A stretch of 64,000 bases of DNA from Niabella sp. Its GTDB lineage: Bacteria > Bacteroidota > Bacteroidia > Chitinophagales > Chitinophagaceae. Below, piece after piece: positions 43,631 to 52,921 of the stretch. The stretch's first letter is position 1, and each line of letters begins with the position of its first letter. The stretch lies in contig NZ_JASLGT010000034.1 in assembly GCF_030150205.1 (NCBI RefSeq), positions 124,001 through 188,000 of the forward strand, in the 5' to 3' direction. The notes below the pieces were generated by a model, which saw nothing but the letters and a program-made list of their open reading frames with translations, did no database searches and was not told the origin of the DNA. The translations under genes and the position numbers were made by a program.

Positions 43631-44950
43631 TCAAATCTCCACCGGAACAAAGCTCTCCAGCTCTTTCGCAACAGCACTCAGGAAGGTAGCGCCCAGCGCC
43701 CCATCTACCACGCGGTGATCGTAGCTCATACTCAGCACCATCATATGCCGGATGGCGATGCTGTCGCCCTGCGGGGTTTCTACCACAACGGGTCTTTTTT
43801 TTATGGCGCCTACGGCAAGGATCGCCACCTGCGGCTGGTTGATGATGGGCGTACCGGCAAGGCTGCCAAAGGTTCCTACATTGGTAATGGTAAAAGTACC
43901 GCCCTGTGTATCTTCCGCCTTTAGCTTATTATTCCGTGCTGCATCTGCCAGGCCGTTCACGCGTTTGGCCAGGCCTGTCAGGTTCAGCTGGTCGGCATTT
44001 TTGATCACGGGTACAATCAGGTTTCCGCTCGGAAGAGCCGTAGCCATCCCGATATTGATATCTTTTTTAATGATGATCTTGTCGCCGTCGATCGAACTGT
44101 TGATCAGCGGAAAACGTTTGATGCACCGGGTAATGGCTTCAATAAACAACGGCATAAAAGTAATCTTGGTACCTTCCCGTTTTTCAAAATCTTTTTTTAC
44201 TTTCTCCCGCCACATCACCATATTGGTTACATCGGCTTCGGAGAAGCTGGTCACGTGCGGACTGGTCTGTTTGCTGCGCACCATGTGCTCTGCGATCAGC
44301 TTGCGCATCCGGTCCATTTCAATGATCTCTACATTACTGCCATGGCGGCTGATATCCAGCGGACCGCTTTGCTGCGCTTCCCTGGCAGGTGCAACCGTTA
44401 CAGCCGGGGTTGTAACCGGGGCTGCAGGTTGTTGACGGGAGCGGTTGGCCACATAATCCAGGATATCATTTTTGGTCACCCGGCCTTCCTTGCCGGTGCC
44501 CGGTATCTGTTCCAGCTCGCTCATGGAAATGCCTTCGCTGGCGGCTATATTCAATACAAGGGGAGAATAAAATTTTGCGGAAGCTGATCCGGTGGCTGCC
44601 GGTTTGATCGTAGAGGAAACGACTTCGGCTTCCTGTGCCGGTTCCGTTACAACGGGCTCCGGCTGCCGGGCAGGAGCGGGTTCGGGTGCAATCGTTTCGT
44701 TTGCTGGGCCCTCCGTCCGGATGCGGGCGATAACCGTACCGATGGGCACTACATCATTTTCATTAAAAAGAATGGCTTCAATAATACCACTGGCTGTACT
44801 GGGTACCTCACTATCTACTTTATCGGTAGCAATTTCCAGAACGGTTTCGTCCATTTCCACGGCATCACCCACCTGCTTCAACCATTTTAAGATGGTTGCT
44901 TCCATTATGCTTTCTCCTAACTTGGGCATCACCAGATCCTCTAAAGCCAT
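43631..44950 (-). CDS. 2-oxo acid dehydrogenase E2 (dihydrolipoyl acyltransferase)
   Basis: 439 aa. N-terminal lipoyl domain with the lipoylated K44 in EIATDKVDSE, a Pro/Ala/Glu-rich linker (about 80-115), a peripheral subunit-binding domain (PLVLNIAASEGISMSELEQIPGTGKEGRVTKNDIL, about 130-165), and the catalytic core ending in SYDHRVVDG (H412, D416). It moves acyl groups from lipoyl-lysine to CoA in a pyruvate, 2-oxoglutarate or branched-chain dehydrogenase complex; the sequence alone does not tell which. E1 and E3 genes are not in the window. Confidence 0.95.
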   Translation of the reverse strand: MALEDLVMPKLGESIMEATILKWLKQVGDAVEMDETVLEIATDKVDSEVPSTASGIIEAILFNENDVVPIGTVIARIRTEGPANETIAPEPAPARQPEPVVTEPAQEAEVVSSTIKPAATGSASAKFYSPLVLNIAASEGISMSELEQIPGTGKEGRVTKNDILDYVANRSRQQPAAPVTTPAVTVAPAREAQQSGPLDISRHGSNVEIIEMDRMRKLIAEHMVRSKQTSPHVTSFSEADVTNMVMWREKVKKDFEKREGTKITFMPLFIEAITRCIKRFPLINSSIDGDKIIIKKDINIGMATALPSGNLIVPVIKNADQLNLTGLAKRVNGLADAARNNKLKAEDTQGGTFTITNVGTFGSLAGTPIINQPQVAILAVGAIKKRPVVVETPQGDSIAIRHMMVLSMSYDHRVVDGALGATFLSAVAKELESFVPVEI

Positions 44951-45066
44951 AGAACAATTGTATTTATTGAATAAATTTAGTTTAAAATGATCAGCCGCCG
45001 CAAAAATAGTGATTTTGGTCCTAACTTTCGTTTGTTAGTATTCGTAAAAGGCCTGAAGTGAACGGG

Positions 45067-45603
45067 TTAAAACTTATTCTTCCACATCATGCTTTCAACG
45101 GGCCGGTCGGGCTGACTGCTGTATTTGGCGTTTTTCTTCTGGTTGTATTTGACTTCAATTTCACCTTCAACAGGGAAATAGATCAACTGCCCGATAGGCA
45201 TGCCTTTATAGATCTTTACCGGTTGCTTTACGGAGATCTCCAGGGTCCAGTGCCCGCAAAAGCCTACATCTCCTTTTCCGGCAGTGGCATGAATGTCGAT
45301 TCCCAGGCGGCCGGTTGAGGATTTGCCTTCGAGAAAGGGTACATGCGCATGTGATTCGGTGTATTCGAGGGTAACACCCAGGTAAAAAACATGGGGGTAG
45401 AGGACAAAGCCTTCATCAGGAATTTCAAAAGAGGCGATCTCATTGTGTTGTTTGGCATCCAGCTGGTGGTTTTTGTAGGTAGCCAGCCAGGCGCCCAGGT
45501 GCACATCATAAGAATTACTGCCCAGGCAGGCCCGGTCGTAAGGTTTAATAAGAATGGTTCCCTTCTCCATTTCTTCCAGTATGCGCAGGTCTGATAAGAT
45601 CAT
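45067..45603 (-). CDS. dcd: dCTP deaminase
   Basis: 178 aa. Trimeric dUTPase-fold protein: RACLGSNSYDVHLG, the phosphate-binding EGKSSTGRLG (92-101) and the catalytic-glutamate strand HWTLEISV (E122). KYNQKKNAKYSSQ near the C-terminus covers the active site. Converts dCTP to dUTP for dTMP synthesis. Divergent from the PPTase gene across 55 bp. Confidence 0.94.
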   Translation of the reverse strand: MILSDLRILEEMEKGTILIKPYDRACLGSNSYDVHLGAWLATYKNHQLDAKQHNEIASFEIPDEGFVLYPHVFYLGVTLEYTESHAHVPFLEGKSSTGRLGIDIHATAGKGDVGFCGHWTLEISVKQPVKIYKGMPIGQLIYFPVEGEIEVKYNQKKNAKYSSQPDRPVESMMWKNKF

Positions 45604-45658
45604 GAGTTGTGCTTTGTGAAATCCTTAACTTGCACAAATTAAGTGAATCCGATTATTT

Positions 45659-46267
45659 ATGCCCGTTATTTTTCAAGAAGAAATTAACAATTCCACAAGG
45701 TTGGGGATCTGGAAGATCGAGGAGGAGCCAGCGTTCTTCCGGGAGAAGGTTCCCCTGCACCGGGCGGTGACCCATCCGCATAAAATGTTGCAGCATCTTG
45801 CCGGCCGTTTTTTATTGCAATACCTGTTTCCCGGTTTCCCGTACCACCTGATACAAATTGCAGAAACACGCAAACCTTTTCTTCCGGATGAAGCCTTTCA
45901 TTTTTCTATTTCGCATTGCGGCGATTATGCGGCAGCCATCGTAAGCCGGGAGCAGCGCGTGGGTATTGATATTGAAATTCCCGTGGAAAAAGTGATCTCC
46001 ATCCGGCATAAATTTATGAGTCCGGCAGAAGTAGAGATCCTGAACCCGCTTTCCATGGAGGAATATACACAGGTATGGTCGGCTAAAGAAGCGGTGTATA
46101 AATGGTATGGCTTTGGCAAAGTGGATTTCCGGGAACATATCCGGTTTACGGGATATAATGATCTGCGGTCCGCTTTTGATTGTCATTTTATGCTTACGGA
46201 TAGTCGTTTAACGGTGCACCTGCAGCAATTAGCGGGACTTTGTTTGAGTTATGTGGTTTCGGAGTAG
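45659..46267 (+). CDS. 4'-phosphopantetheinyl transferase superfamily protein
   Basis: 202 aa. Motifs: FHFSISHCGDYAAAIVS, VGIDIE (D104 and E106, metal ligands) and WSAKEAVYK (W140, K143, E144). These are the Sfp/EntD-type PPTase signatures. The enzyme moves the 4'-phosphopantetheine arm of CoA to carrier proteins. No carrier or synthase gene is adjacent, so its partner (ACP or a synthase) lies elsewhere. Confidence 0.93.
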   Translation: MPVIFQEEINNSTRLGIWKIEEEPAFFREKVPLHRAVTHPHKMLQHLAGRFLLQYLFPGFPYHLIQIAETRKPFLPDEAFHFSISHCGDYAAAIVSREQRVGIDIEIPVEKVISIRHKFMSPAEVEILNPLSMEEYTQVWSAKEAVYKWYGFGKVDFREHIRFTGYNDLRSAFDCHFMLTDSRLTVHLQQLAGLCLSYVVSE

Positions 46268-46449
46268 CAATATTCGTTTAAAGCTCCAGGTTAGATAGGC
46301 TTTATACTTGGTGTGAAATTCGGTTTTAGCGGTTAGCATTCAGCTTTCAGTTGATACCGCTGTGGATTCAGCTCCGGCATCAAACGAAACCCTCGTCTCC
46401 CAGGTCTTCTTGTCCCCCCCAAAGCTCAACCTTAAACCTGAAACAAAAC
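46268..46449. repeat. Short intergenic repeat fragments
   Basis: Convergent gap between the PPTase and recN genes. 46322-46351 is a reverse-oriented CTGANNN run (on the minus strand CTGAAAG, CTGAATG, CTAACCG). 46390-46420 carries GTCTCCCAGGTCTTC followed by a run of seven C, related to GTCTCCTGGTCTCCCAG at 31710-31730. Confidence 0.5.
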
Positions 46450-48105
46450 CTACGCCTGCACCATTTCCCTTGCGTTCTCCAACGCCGCGGCAGTGGGCTT
46501 TTCGCCGCTCAGCATTTTTGCGATGGCCGTGATCCGTTCTTCGGTATCGAGCTGGCGCATGCCGGTGCGTACCTGTTTCCCGGCTACTTCTTTATACACA
46601 AAATAGTGGGCATCGGCACGGCCGGCGATCTGCGGCTGATGGGTAATGCAGATCACCTGACGGCTGGCGGCCAGGTCCTTCATAATAATACCTACCTGTT
46701 TCGCCGCTTCTCCCGAAATGCCGGTATCAATTTCATCAAAGATGAGAGTGGGAAGGTTCATCCGCTGGGCTACGAGGCTTTTGATGCAAAGCATCAGCCG
46801 GCTTAATTCGCCACCGCTGGCTACTTTATTCACCGGTTTAAACTGTCCGCTCTTGTTAGCATCAAACAGGAAATCCACGGCATCGGCTCCCTGGATACCC
46901 AGGGCTTTTTTCTCAAAAGAAACCTGGAGTGCTGCATTGGGCATGCCCACCTGGGTAAGGAGGGTATCTACTTTTTTCTCAAAAGGGGCGATCTGTTTTT
47001 TACGGGCTTCCGAAATTTTTTGTGCCAGAGCTTCTGCAGAAAGGCGCCGCTGTTCGGTAGCGGCTTCCAGAGCGGCAATATCTTCCTGGATATGCGCCAC
47101 ATCCTGCAGTTTTTCCTCCAACTCTTTTTGCAGGATCAACAGTTCATTGGTCGATTGTACCCCGTGCTTTTTCTGCAGCCGGTATCCCATGGAAAGCCGG
47201 TCGCTCAGGGTTTCTATTTTTTCCGGATCATAGTGAATGCCATTACTGATATGCTCAAGCTCTGCTGCAATATCCTGCAGCTCTACCTGTGCACTGTTCA
47301 AGCGGTGTACGAGGTCCGGGAGGTCTTTATGAAAATTACTGTAATTGGCCAGGAGGTGCGCGATGCTTTTTAACTGCTGTACTAGTGGTTGTTCGCCCTC
47401 TTCCAGCTCACTGTATGCCCGGCCCAATGCGCCCTTAATGCCTTCGGAGTTGGAAAGTAGTTTGAGCGAAGCATCGATCTCTTCCAGCTCATTTTCCTGC
47501 AAGTTGGCTTCGGCCAGCTCATCGTACTGGAATTGATTGTAGTCGCTTTCTTTATCCAGCTGTGCCTGCTGTGCTTTCAGATGCTCCAGCTTTTTTTTAT
47601 GTTGCTGCCATTCGGCAAAGGTCAACCGGTAGTCGCTGACGAGTTTGGTATTGTTAGCCAGTGCATCCAGTACATGTACCTGGAACCCGGAATCACCCAG
47701 TTGCAGGGTGTCGAACTGTTGATGCAGATCTACCAGCAATGAACTCAGCTGCTGCAGTTGCCCCAGGTTTACCGGGGTGTCATTGATAAACGCGCGGCTT
47801 TTACCATTGATGCCGATCTCCCGCCGGATGGTAATTTCAGGAGCGGGGTCAAGATCGTTGGCTTCCAGGAATTGCGTGATCTTACTTACCGTTCCCGGTG
47901 TAAACAAACCTTCGATAATGCATTTTTTTTCTTTATCTACCAGGGCGGCGGTGTCGGCTCTTTCTCCCAGTATGAGGGACAAGGCTCCCAGTATGATTGA
48001 TTTCCCGGCGCCGGTTTCACCGGTTACAATATTCATCCCGTTGGAGAAATGAATCTCCAGCGTATCAATGATCACATAGTTCCTGATATGTAGTTGTTTC
48101 AGCAT
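46450..48105 (-). CDS. recN: DNA repair protein RecN
   Basis: 551 aa from the ATG at 48105 (a longer frame to 48129 is possible). SMC-like ATPase: Walker A GETGAGKS at 29-36, long coiled-coil arms (about 150-380), signature VASGGELSRLMLCIKSL and Walker B LIFDEIDTGISGEAAKQVG, then VICITHQPQIAGRADAHYFV. RecN acts in double-strand break repair by holding DNA ends. All motifs are complete and length is normal. Confidence 0.95.
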   Translation of the reverse strand: MLKQLHIRNYVIIDTLEIHFSNGMNIVTGETGAGKSIILGALSLILGERADTAALVDKEKKCIIEGLFTPGTVSKITQFLEANDLDPAPEITIRREIGINGKSRAFINDTPVNLGQLQQLSSLLVDLHQQFDTLQLGDSGFQVHVLDALANNTKLVSDYRLTFAEWQQHKKKLEHLKAQQAQLDKESDYNQFQYDELAEANLQENELEEIDASLKLLSNSEGIKGALGRAYSELEEGEQPLVQQLKSIAHLLANYSNFHKDLPDLVHRLNSAQVELQDIAAELEHISNGIHYDPEKIETLSDRLSMGYRLQKKHGVQSTNELLILQKELEEKLQDVAHIQEDIAALEAATEQRRLSAEALAQKISEARKKQIAPFEKKVDTLLTQVGMPNAALQVSFEKKALGIQGADAVDFLFDANKSGQFKPVNKVASGGELSRLMLCIKSLVAQRMNLPTLIFDEIDTGISGEAAKQVGIIMKDLAASRQVICITHQPQIAGRADAHYFVYKEVAGKQVRTGMRQLDTEERITAIAKMLSGEKPTAAALENAREMVQA

Positions 48106-48324
48106 CGGAAGGCAAATTAAGAAAAACAATGCTCAAATCTCCATTCTGTATTCTCAATTTTCTGTTTATAAGCCTGTTTGAATTTTTATTGAATGGTTAA
48201 GCGGGCCTGGTCTTCAGGGATCTTTGCCGGCAGGTATTTGCAGGAAATATTACGTCCATGTGCATATGAAGCGGCTTCGGATATAAAACATCGGGCATTG
48301 ACAGACAATATCGGAAAATAAAAA

Positions 48325-48378
48325 CCCCCATTCTTGCAAATGGGGGAAAATAAAAAAGCCTGTCTGCAGGCAGACAGG
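48325..48378 (-). terminator. Tandem terminators after the zinc-ribbon gene
   Basis: Read on the minus strand, CCTGTCTG-CCTG-CAGACAGG (48378-48359) is followed by CTTTTTTATTTT, and then CCCCCATT..AATGGGGG (48346-48325) is followed by TTTTTATTTT. Both are perfect 8-bp stems with T runs on the minus side only, so they end the 251-aa gene and protect recN from read-through. Confidence 0.85.
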
Positions 48379-48388
48379 AAAAAAGAAT

Positions 48389-49144
48389 TTATTTTACTTC
48401 AACGTTGTTGTGCAGCTCTTCATCCACCAGGATGCGGCCGCAGTTTTCACAAGCGATGATTTTCTTATGTTGTTTGATCTCGCTCTGTTTTTGCGGAGGA
48501 ATGGCATAAAAGCATCCGCCACAGGCATCGCGCACTACGGGTACTACTGCCAGTCCGTTGCGGAAGTTACCGCGGATCTTTTCGTAGCTGGCCAGCAGGC
48601 GGGGTTCTACATTTTCTTTCGCGGCTTCGGAAAGTTTCAGAAATTCTTTCTCTTCTTTTTCGTTGGCAGAGATGATCTTTTCCAGTTCAGTCTTTTTCAG
48701 ATCCAGTACGCCTTCTTTAGCGCCCAGGTTCTTTTTGGCCTTTTCCAGCAATACTACCTTGTCGGAAATTTCTTCATTCGCATCTTTGATATGCTTTTCA
48801 GCCAGTTTGATCTCCAGCTGTTGCATTTCGATCTCTTTGTTGATCGCCTCAAATTCACGGTTGTTTTTTACATTCTCACTGTCCTTTTCGTATTTTTTTA
48901 TCAGCTCTTCCGATTCTTTGATTGCCCCTTTCCGCTCTTCAATGAATTCTGTAACGCCATTGATCTCTTCCTCAATGCGTGTTTGCCGGGAGTGCAAACC
49001 CTGGATCTCATCTTCCAGGTCAGCTACTTCCATTGGCAGCTCACCTTTTAAAATTTTGATCTCATCCATCTTGCTGTCAATTTTTTGCAGATTGATCAGG
49101 GAGCCCAGTTTTTCTTCAATTGAAAACTCTTTAATTTGTGGCAT
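48389..49144 (-). CDS. C4-type zinc-ribbon coiled-coil protein (DUF164/CdsZ-like)
   Basis: 251 aa. Residues 10-190 are a long antiparallel coiled coil rich in E and K. The C-terminal zinc ribbon has C208, C211 (ACGGC) and C232, C235 (CENC). This is the DUF164 family, whose Chlamydia member CdsZ works with type III secretion and flagellar parts; in other bacteria the role is unknown. It lies 54 bp after the Nif3-like gene, an association that I recall from related genomes. Confidence 0.9.
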   Translation of the reverse strand: MPQIKEFSIEEKLGSLINLQKIDSKMDEIKILKGELPMEVADLEDEIQGLHSRQTRIEEEINGVTEFIEERKGAIKESEELIKKYEKDSENVKNNREFEAINKEIEMQQLEIKLAEKHIKDANEEISDKVVLLEKAKKNLGAKEGVLDLKKTELEKIISANEKEEKEFLKLSEAAKENVEPRLLASYEKIRGNFRNGLAVVPVVRDACGGCFYAIPPQKQSEIKQHKKIIACENCGRILVDEELHNNVEVK

Positions 49145-49198
49145 ATGTTTCTTACTGTTTGAATGTGTTTTAAAAATCAGACAATCAAAAAATCCGCG

Positions 49199-50293
49199 TT
49201 ACAGATAGTGCACGGGATTGGTATTTATTGCTGTTTTAAGGACGGCAAAGTTAGGGATTTTTTCCTGTAAAACGTGTTGAAGCAATTCTATGGTGTACTG
49301 CTCGCTTTCGTAATGTCCGATATCTGCCAGCAGGATTTTCCCATCTGCGTCAAAGAATTCGTGGTATTTGATATCTGCGCTAACGTATGCGTCTGATCCT
49401 GAATTGATTGCGGCTTTTGTTAAAAAGCTGCCAGCACCGCCGCAGATACTTACTTTTTTGATTTTTCTTCCCCGGAGAGCGGTATGGCGTACTACGGAAA
49501 GGTTGAAGACGGCCTTCAGTTGCTGAAGGAAGTCAACTTCTTCCAGGGCCTCCTTGAATTCACCGATAATACCGGCCCCCACTTCCTGGTGGAGATTGTT
49601 TAATGCAATGGTTTCATACGCCACCTCTTCGTAGGGGTGGTTTTCGCGTAGCGCGGTGAGGATCTTGTTTTTTAGGTAAAACGGGTACAGGATCTCTATT
49701 TTTAGTTCTTCGGCTTCGTGCCGGACCCCGATTTCCCCGGTAAAGGGTTGGGCATCACCTCCCGGCAGGAAAGTGCCTTTTCCGGTTGCGCTAAAACTGC
49801 ATTCCCGGTAATTACCGATTTCTCCGCCACCGGCCGCAAAAATGGCGGCGCGTACTTTTTCCGCGTATTCTGGTGGTACAAAGAAATAAAGCTTTTCGAG
49901 TTGGCGTTCCTTCGGTGCTAATATTTGCAGGTTGGTCAATCCGAGTTTCTCAGCAATCTTTCCGTTTACACCGTGGAGCACATTGTCAAGGTTGGTATGA
50001 ATGGCATAAATGGCGATATCGTGTTTGATGGTCTTAATAAGCGTGCGTTCCACATAATTGTTGCCATTGATCTTTTTGAGCCCTGAAAAAACAATAGGGT
50101 GATGGGCAACCACCAGGTTGCAGCTTTTTTCGATGGCCTCGTCCACCACAGCTTCAACTGCATCCAGGCAGCACAGGATACCGGTACATTGCCAACCCGG
50201 CCGGCCGGTGAGTAACCCGGCATTGTCATAGCTTTCCTGCAGGGCAGGCGGGGCGATATCCTCCAGGATTTTTATAATAGAACCGATGGTCAT
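49199..50293 (-). CDS. Nif3-like dinuclear metal-centre protein
   Basis: 364 aa. N-terminal NIF3 half with NLVVAHHPIVFSGLKKI (metal-binding His-His), an inserted domain from about 125 to 230 (LYFFVPPEYAEKVRAAIFAAGGGEIGNY), and a C-terminal half with SICGGAGSF, DAYVSADIKYHEFF and ADIGHYESEQ (His and Glu ligands). The inserted form is the YqfO-type. Family function unsettled, with GTP cyclohydrolase-like and metal-chaperone roles proposed. Operon with the downstream zinc-ribbon gene. Confidence 0.92.
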   Translation of the reverse strand: MTIGSIIKILEDIAPPALQESYDNAGLLTGRPGWQCTGILCCLDAVEAVVDEAIEKSCNLVVAHHPIVFSGLKKINGNNYVERTLIKTIKHDIAIYAIHTNLDNVLHGVNGKIAEKLGLTNLQILAPKERQLEKLYFFVPPEYAEKVRAAIFAAGGGEIGNYRECSFSATGKGTFLPGGDAQPFTGEIGVRHEAEELKIEILYPFYLKNKILTALRENHPYEEVAYETIALNNLHQEVGAGIIGEFKEALEEVDFLQQLKAVFNLSVVRHTALRGRKIKKVSICGGAGSFLTKAAINSGSDAYVSADIKYHEFFDADGKILLADIGHYESEQYTIELLQHVLQEKIPNFAVLKTAINTNPVHYL

Positions 50294-50426
50294 ATAAAAA
50301 GTTTGGCAATAAAGATAAGCCTGCGGAATTTAAAATAACCAATATGGAATTTTAAATTTAAAGGTAAAGAGCCGCTTATTACTGCACCAGTTTTACATGC
50401 AATATTCCTTATTTTTCATTTTACAT

Positions 50427-52811
50427 TTATTGCCGCCCGGGTTCCACATACTGTTCCAGCATCAATAGCTTGCCGGTAGTGGTGATGCCTTCGGCAACGA
50501 TCTTGAACCGTTTGGTACGGTCGTTATTGTAAAAGGGAATGGCAATGCGCTGGTCTTTGCCGGATACAAATAGTTCGGGTTTCCAGTCAAGCGTGAGCCG
50601 GTAGTCATTGTATTGATTGTCCGCAGGGGTAGCATAGTCAGGGGCATAAAATTCCTTCATTATGCTGTATCCTTCATAATCTACAATGGTGGCGGAAGAT
50701 TCCATGGCATTGTTGAGCTCATCACCACGTTTGGTATATACCGCCAGTACACCGCCCGCTCCACCGCCAGGCGCTCCTACAAAATTGGGAAATACTTTTA
50801 CAAGCGCAATGTCGGATGGGGGGATGGCTTCGATCATGCCGGCGTCTACAGGCATTTCATCCAGGTATAGCTGCATCGGTTGCCGGGCACCCGCCTGCCG
50901 GTAAAACAGCCGGTAATTGCCAAATTGCCCGCCACGTTCAATGGTTAAACTGGGGATCCGTCCCTGCAGGTAATCAAAAATATTCTGGTTCGGAATAAAT
51001 TCCCGTGTAAGGTCCATGGTGCGGGCATTGATGCCGCCGGCAAACAGTCCGCTCATATAACGCTCTTCCAGTTTTTGCAGGCGGGTTTTGGTGCCCAGCA
51101 CTACCACGCTATCCAGCATCACGCCCTCGCCACAGGTATAATCGAAATAGGCCGTACCCATTTTTGAGGCAAGGGTACCGCTGGTACCCGCTGCAGGGTC
51201 GAAGGGTAGCTTCAGCGGTGGCAATGCGTAAGAGCGGGTAAGGGAGTCGGCATTGAGTTTTATTGTAAGGAATTTATTTTTCTTCCCCATCACATCGCTG
51301 AACAATACCCGGGCCTTATTAAAAAAGATCATTGAATCCATTTTGAACCGGCCTTCGGCGTCTGTTTTAATGGTTTGCAGACTGCGTCCCGAATCGGTGG
51401 CTACCCACACCAGCAGATCGCGGTCAGCAAAGGATTTACCGGAGCCGGCGATGGTTGCCTTACCGGAGAGGCTGATAAAACCCGGATCCTTATGCTGCGG
51501 TTCCGGCAAGGTATTGGCCGCAACATCCGTCCACTTAAACCGGCGCCAGCCGTTGGTCAGCATCAATAGCTCCACCGCTTCGGCCGCACCGGGATCATTG
51601 CTGAAATAATAACGGGGCTCATGTACATAGCCTGGGATATCGCTGGTGAGTAAAAATGCGCTGTAAATGTTCTGGGGACGATATCCTCCCGATTCATAAT
51701 CTGCATCAGTAACGGAAACGGAAAAGTTGCCGGTTACGCTATCCGGCAGCAGGATGCTGAAATGGTTTTTTTTGCGGGGCGCATTATTGAGCGTATCGGC
51801 TTTAAAGCTTGCCGCCTGTATGTATTCCTTATTGTTAATGAAGGTTAACCGCTCAGCCAGGGGTATGCCATCTTTATTAAAGAACGTAACCTGTAATACA
51901 CCGGACGGAAGGTTGCCGGTTTGAATAACACCACTGATCCTGTTGCCGGCAGCCGGTGTCAGTTGCTGTTTAAATACGATCTGATGCTGCATCTGGCCTG
52001 CCATATACGCCGGTGTTTGCCGGCTGCCATTGTAATTAAGGATAAAAGTTTTAGCGGTATTGCTGTTCTTTAGCTGAACCACCAGACCTTCAGCGCTGCT
52101 TTCGGGCAGGCTCACCGGTGGCTGTCCGGCAAGCAAAGCATGATAACGCATGCCGGCAGCAGGGGTAAGGGTAAATTGACCCATACCATCATGACGGCTG
52201 GTAAACCGGGTAATGATCCGGTTTTGTTCATCCCTGATTTCCCCCGAAACCGTTGCCGGCAGTCCGTTGGCGTCAACAGCTTTAAATGCAATATTATTGG
52301 CGAGGCCGGAGACCAGGTTCCCGCCTTCAGGAAAAAAGCGGAGATCCGTCGCTGCGGGAGCAGAGGCCGGCGCCGTACGTTGTTTATTGCGTCCGTAAAT
52401 CAGGATGCGTTGCGAAAACAGGTAGCCTTTATCAAAATTGAGCATCAGGGGCGTATAGGCCCGTAACTGGTAAGAACCGGTAGGGAGGGAGTCCGGCAGG
52501 TCGAACTGGCCATAGGAAAGCGCTCCGAACACCGGAACGATCTTTTTAATAACCAGGTTAGACCGGTTATTTAATAATTCTACAAATAAGGTTGAGTTGG
52601 CCGCCGAAGGCAGAAAGCCGGACATAAAATAGGCTTTGAACCAAAGCGTTTGCCCGGAGAAATACGCTGCACGATCAAGCTGCAGGTATGTTTTTTCGAT
52701 GGGATTTTTTTCATTCCATGCGTTCAGGCGGGTAACAAAATCCTGACCGGATGCCGGGGCCGCGCCGGCAATAGCCAGCAGCACTGCCATGAGTTTTAAA
52801 AAGCGCATCAT
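50427..52811 (-). CDS. Secreted MG2-like protein with TonB-plug-like C-terminus (paralogue A)
   Basis: 794 aa, signal peptide MMRFLKLMAVLLAIAGAAPASGQ. N-terminal macroglobulin-like strand region (EKTYLQLDRAAYFSGQTLWFKAYFMS, GSYQLRAYTPLMLN), several further beta domains including a carboxypeptidase-regulatory-like unit (ISLSGKATIAGSGKSF), then a plug-like stretch (FDYLQGRIPSL, LYLDEMPVD, PSDIALVKVF, GGGAGGVLAVYTKRG). The plug resembles that of SusC proteins but no barrel follows. Strongly similar over its whole length to the next gene. Role unknown; an outer-membrane partner protein is plausible. Confidence 0.85.
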   Translation of the reverse strand: MMRFLKLMAVLLAIAGAAPASGQDFVTRLNAWNEKNPIEKTYLQLDRAAYFSGQTLWFKAYFMSGFLPSAANSTLFVELLNNRSNLVIKKIVPVFGALSYGQFDLPDSLPTGSYQLRAYTPLMLNFDKGYLFSQRILIYGRNKQRTAPASAPAATDLRFFPEGGNLVSGLANNIAFKAVDANGLPATVSGEIRDEQNRIITRFTSRHDGMGQFTLTPAAGMRYHALLAGQPPVSLPESSAEGLVVQLKNSNTAKTFILNYNGSRQTPAYMAGQMQHQIVFKQQLTPAAGNRISGVIQTGNLPSGVLQVTFFNKDGIPLAERLTFINNKEYIQAASFKADTLNNAPRKKNHFSILLPDSVTGNFSVSVTDADYESGGYRPQNIYSAFLLTSDIPGYVHEPRYYFSNDPGAAEAVELLMLTNGWRRFKWTDVAANTLPEPQHKDPGFISLSGKATIAGSGKSFADRDLLVWVATDSGRSLQTIKTDAEGRFKMDSMIFFNKARVLFSDVMGKKNKFLTIKLNADSLTRSYALPPLKLPFDPAAGTSGTLASKMGTAYFDYTCGEGVMLDSVVVLGTKTRLQKLEERYMSGLFAGGINARTMDLTREFIPNQNIFDYLQGRIPSLTIERGGQFGNYRLFYRQAGARQPMQLYLDEMPVDAGMIEAIPPSDIALVKVFPNFVGAPGGGAGGVLAVYTKRGDELNNAMESSATIVDYEGYSIMKEFYAPDYATPADNQYNDYRLTLDWKPELFVSGKDQRIAIPFYNNDRTKRFKIVAEGITTTGKLLMLEQYVEPGRQ

Positions 52812-52921
52812 TACCTGATGTTTTATAAAGAAATTACAAAATAAACTGCAAATGGTTTTGCAATTGCAGCTATTCTGAGATGCGCTTTTGCCGGATATTA
52901 CACAATGGGACGCCGGAAAAA

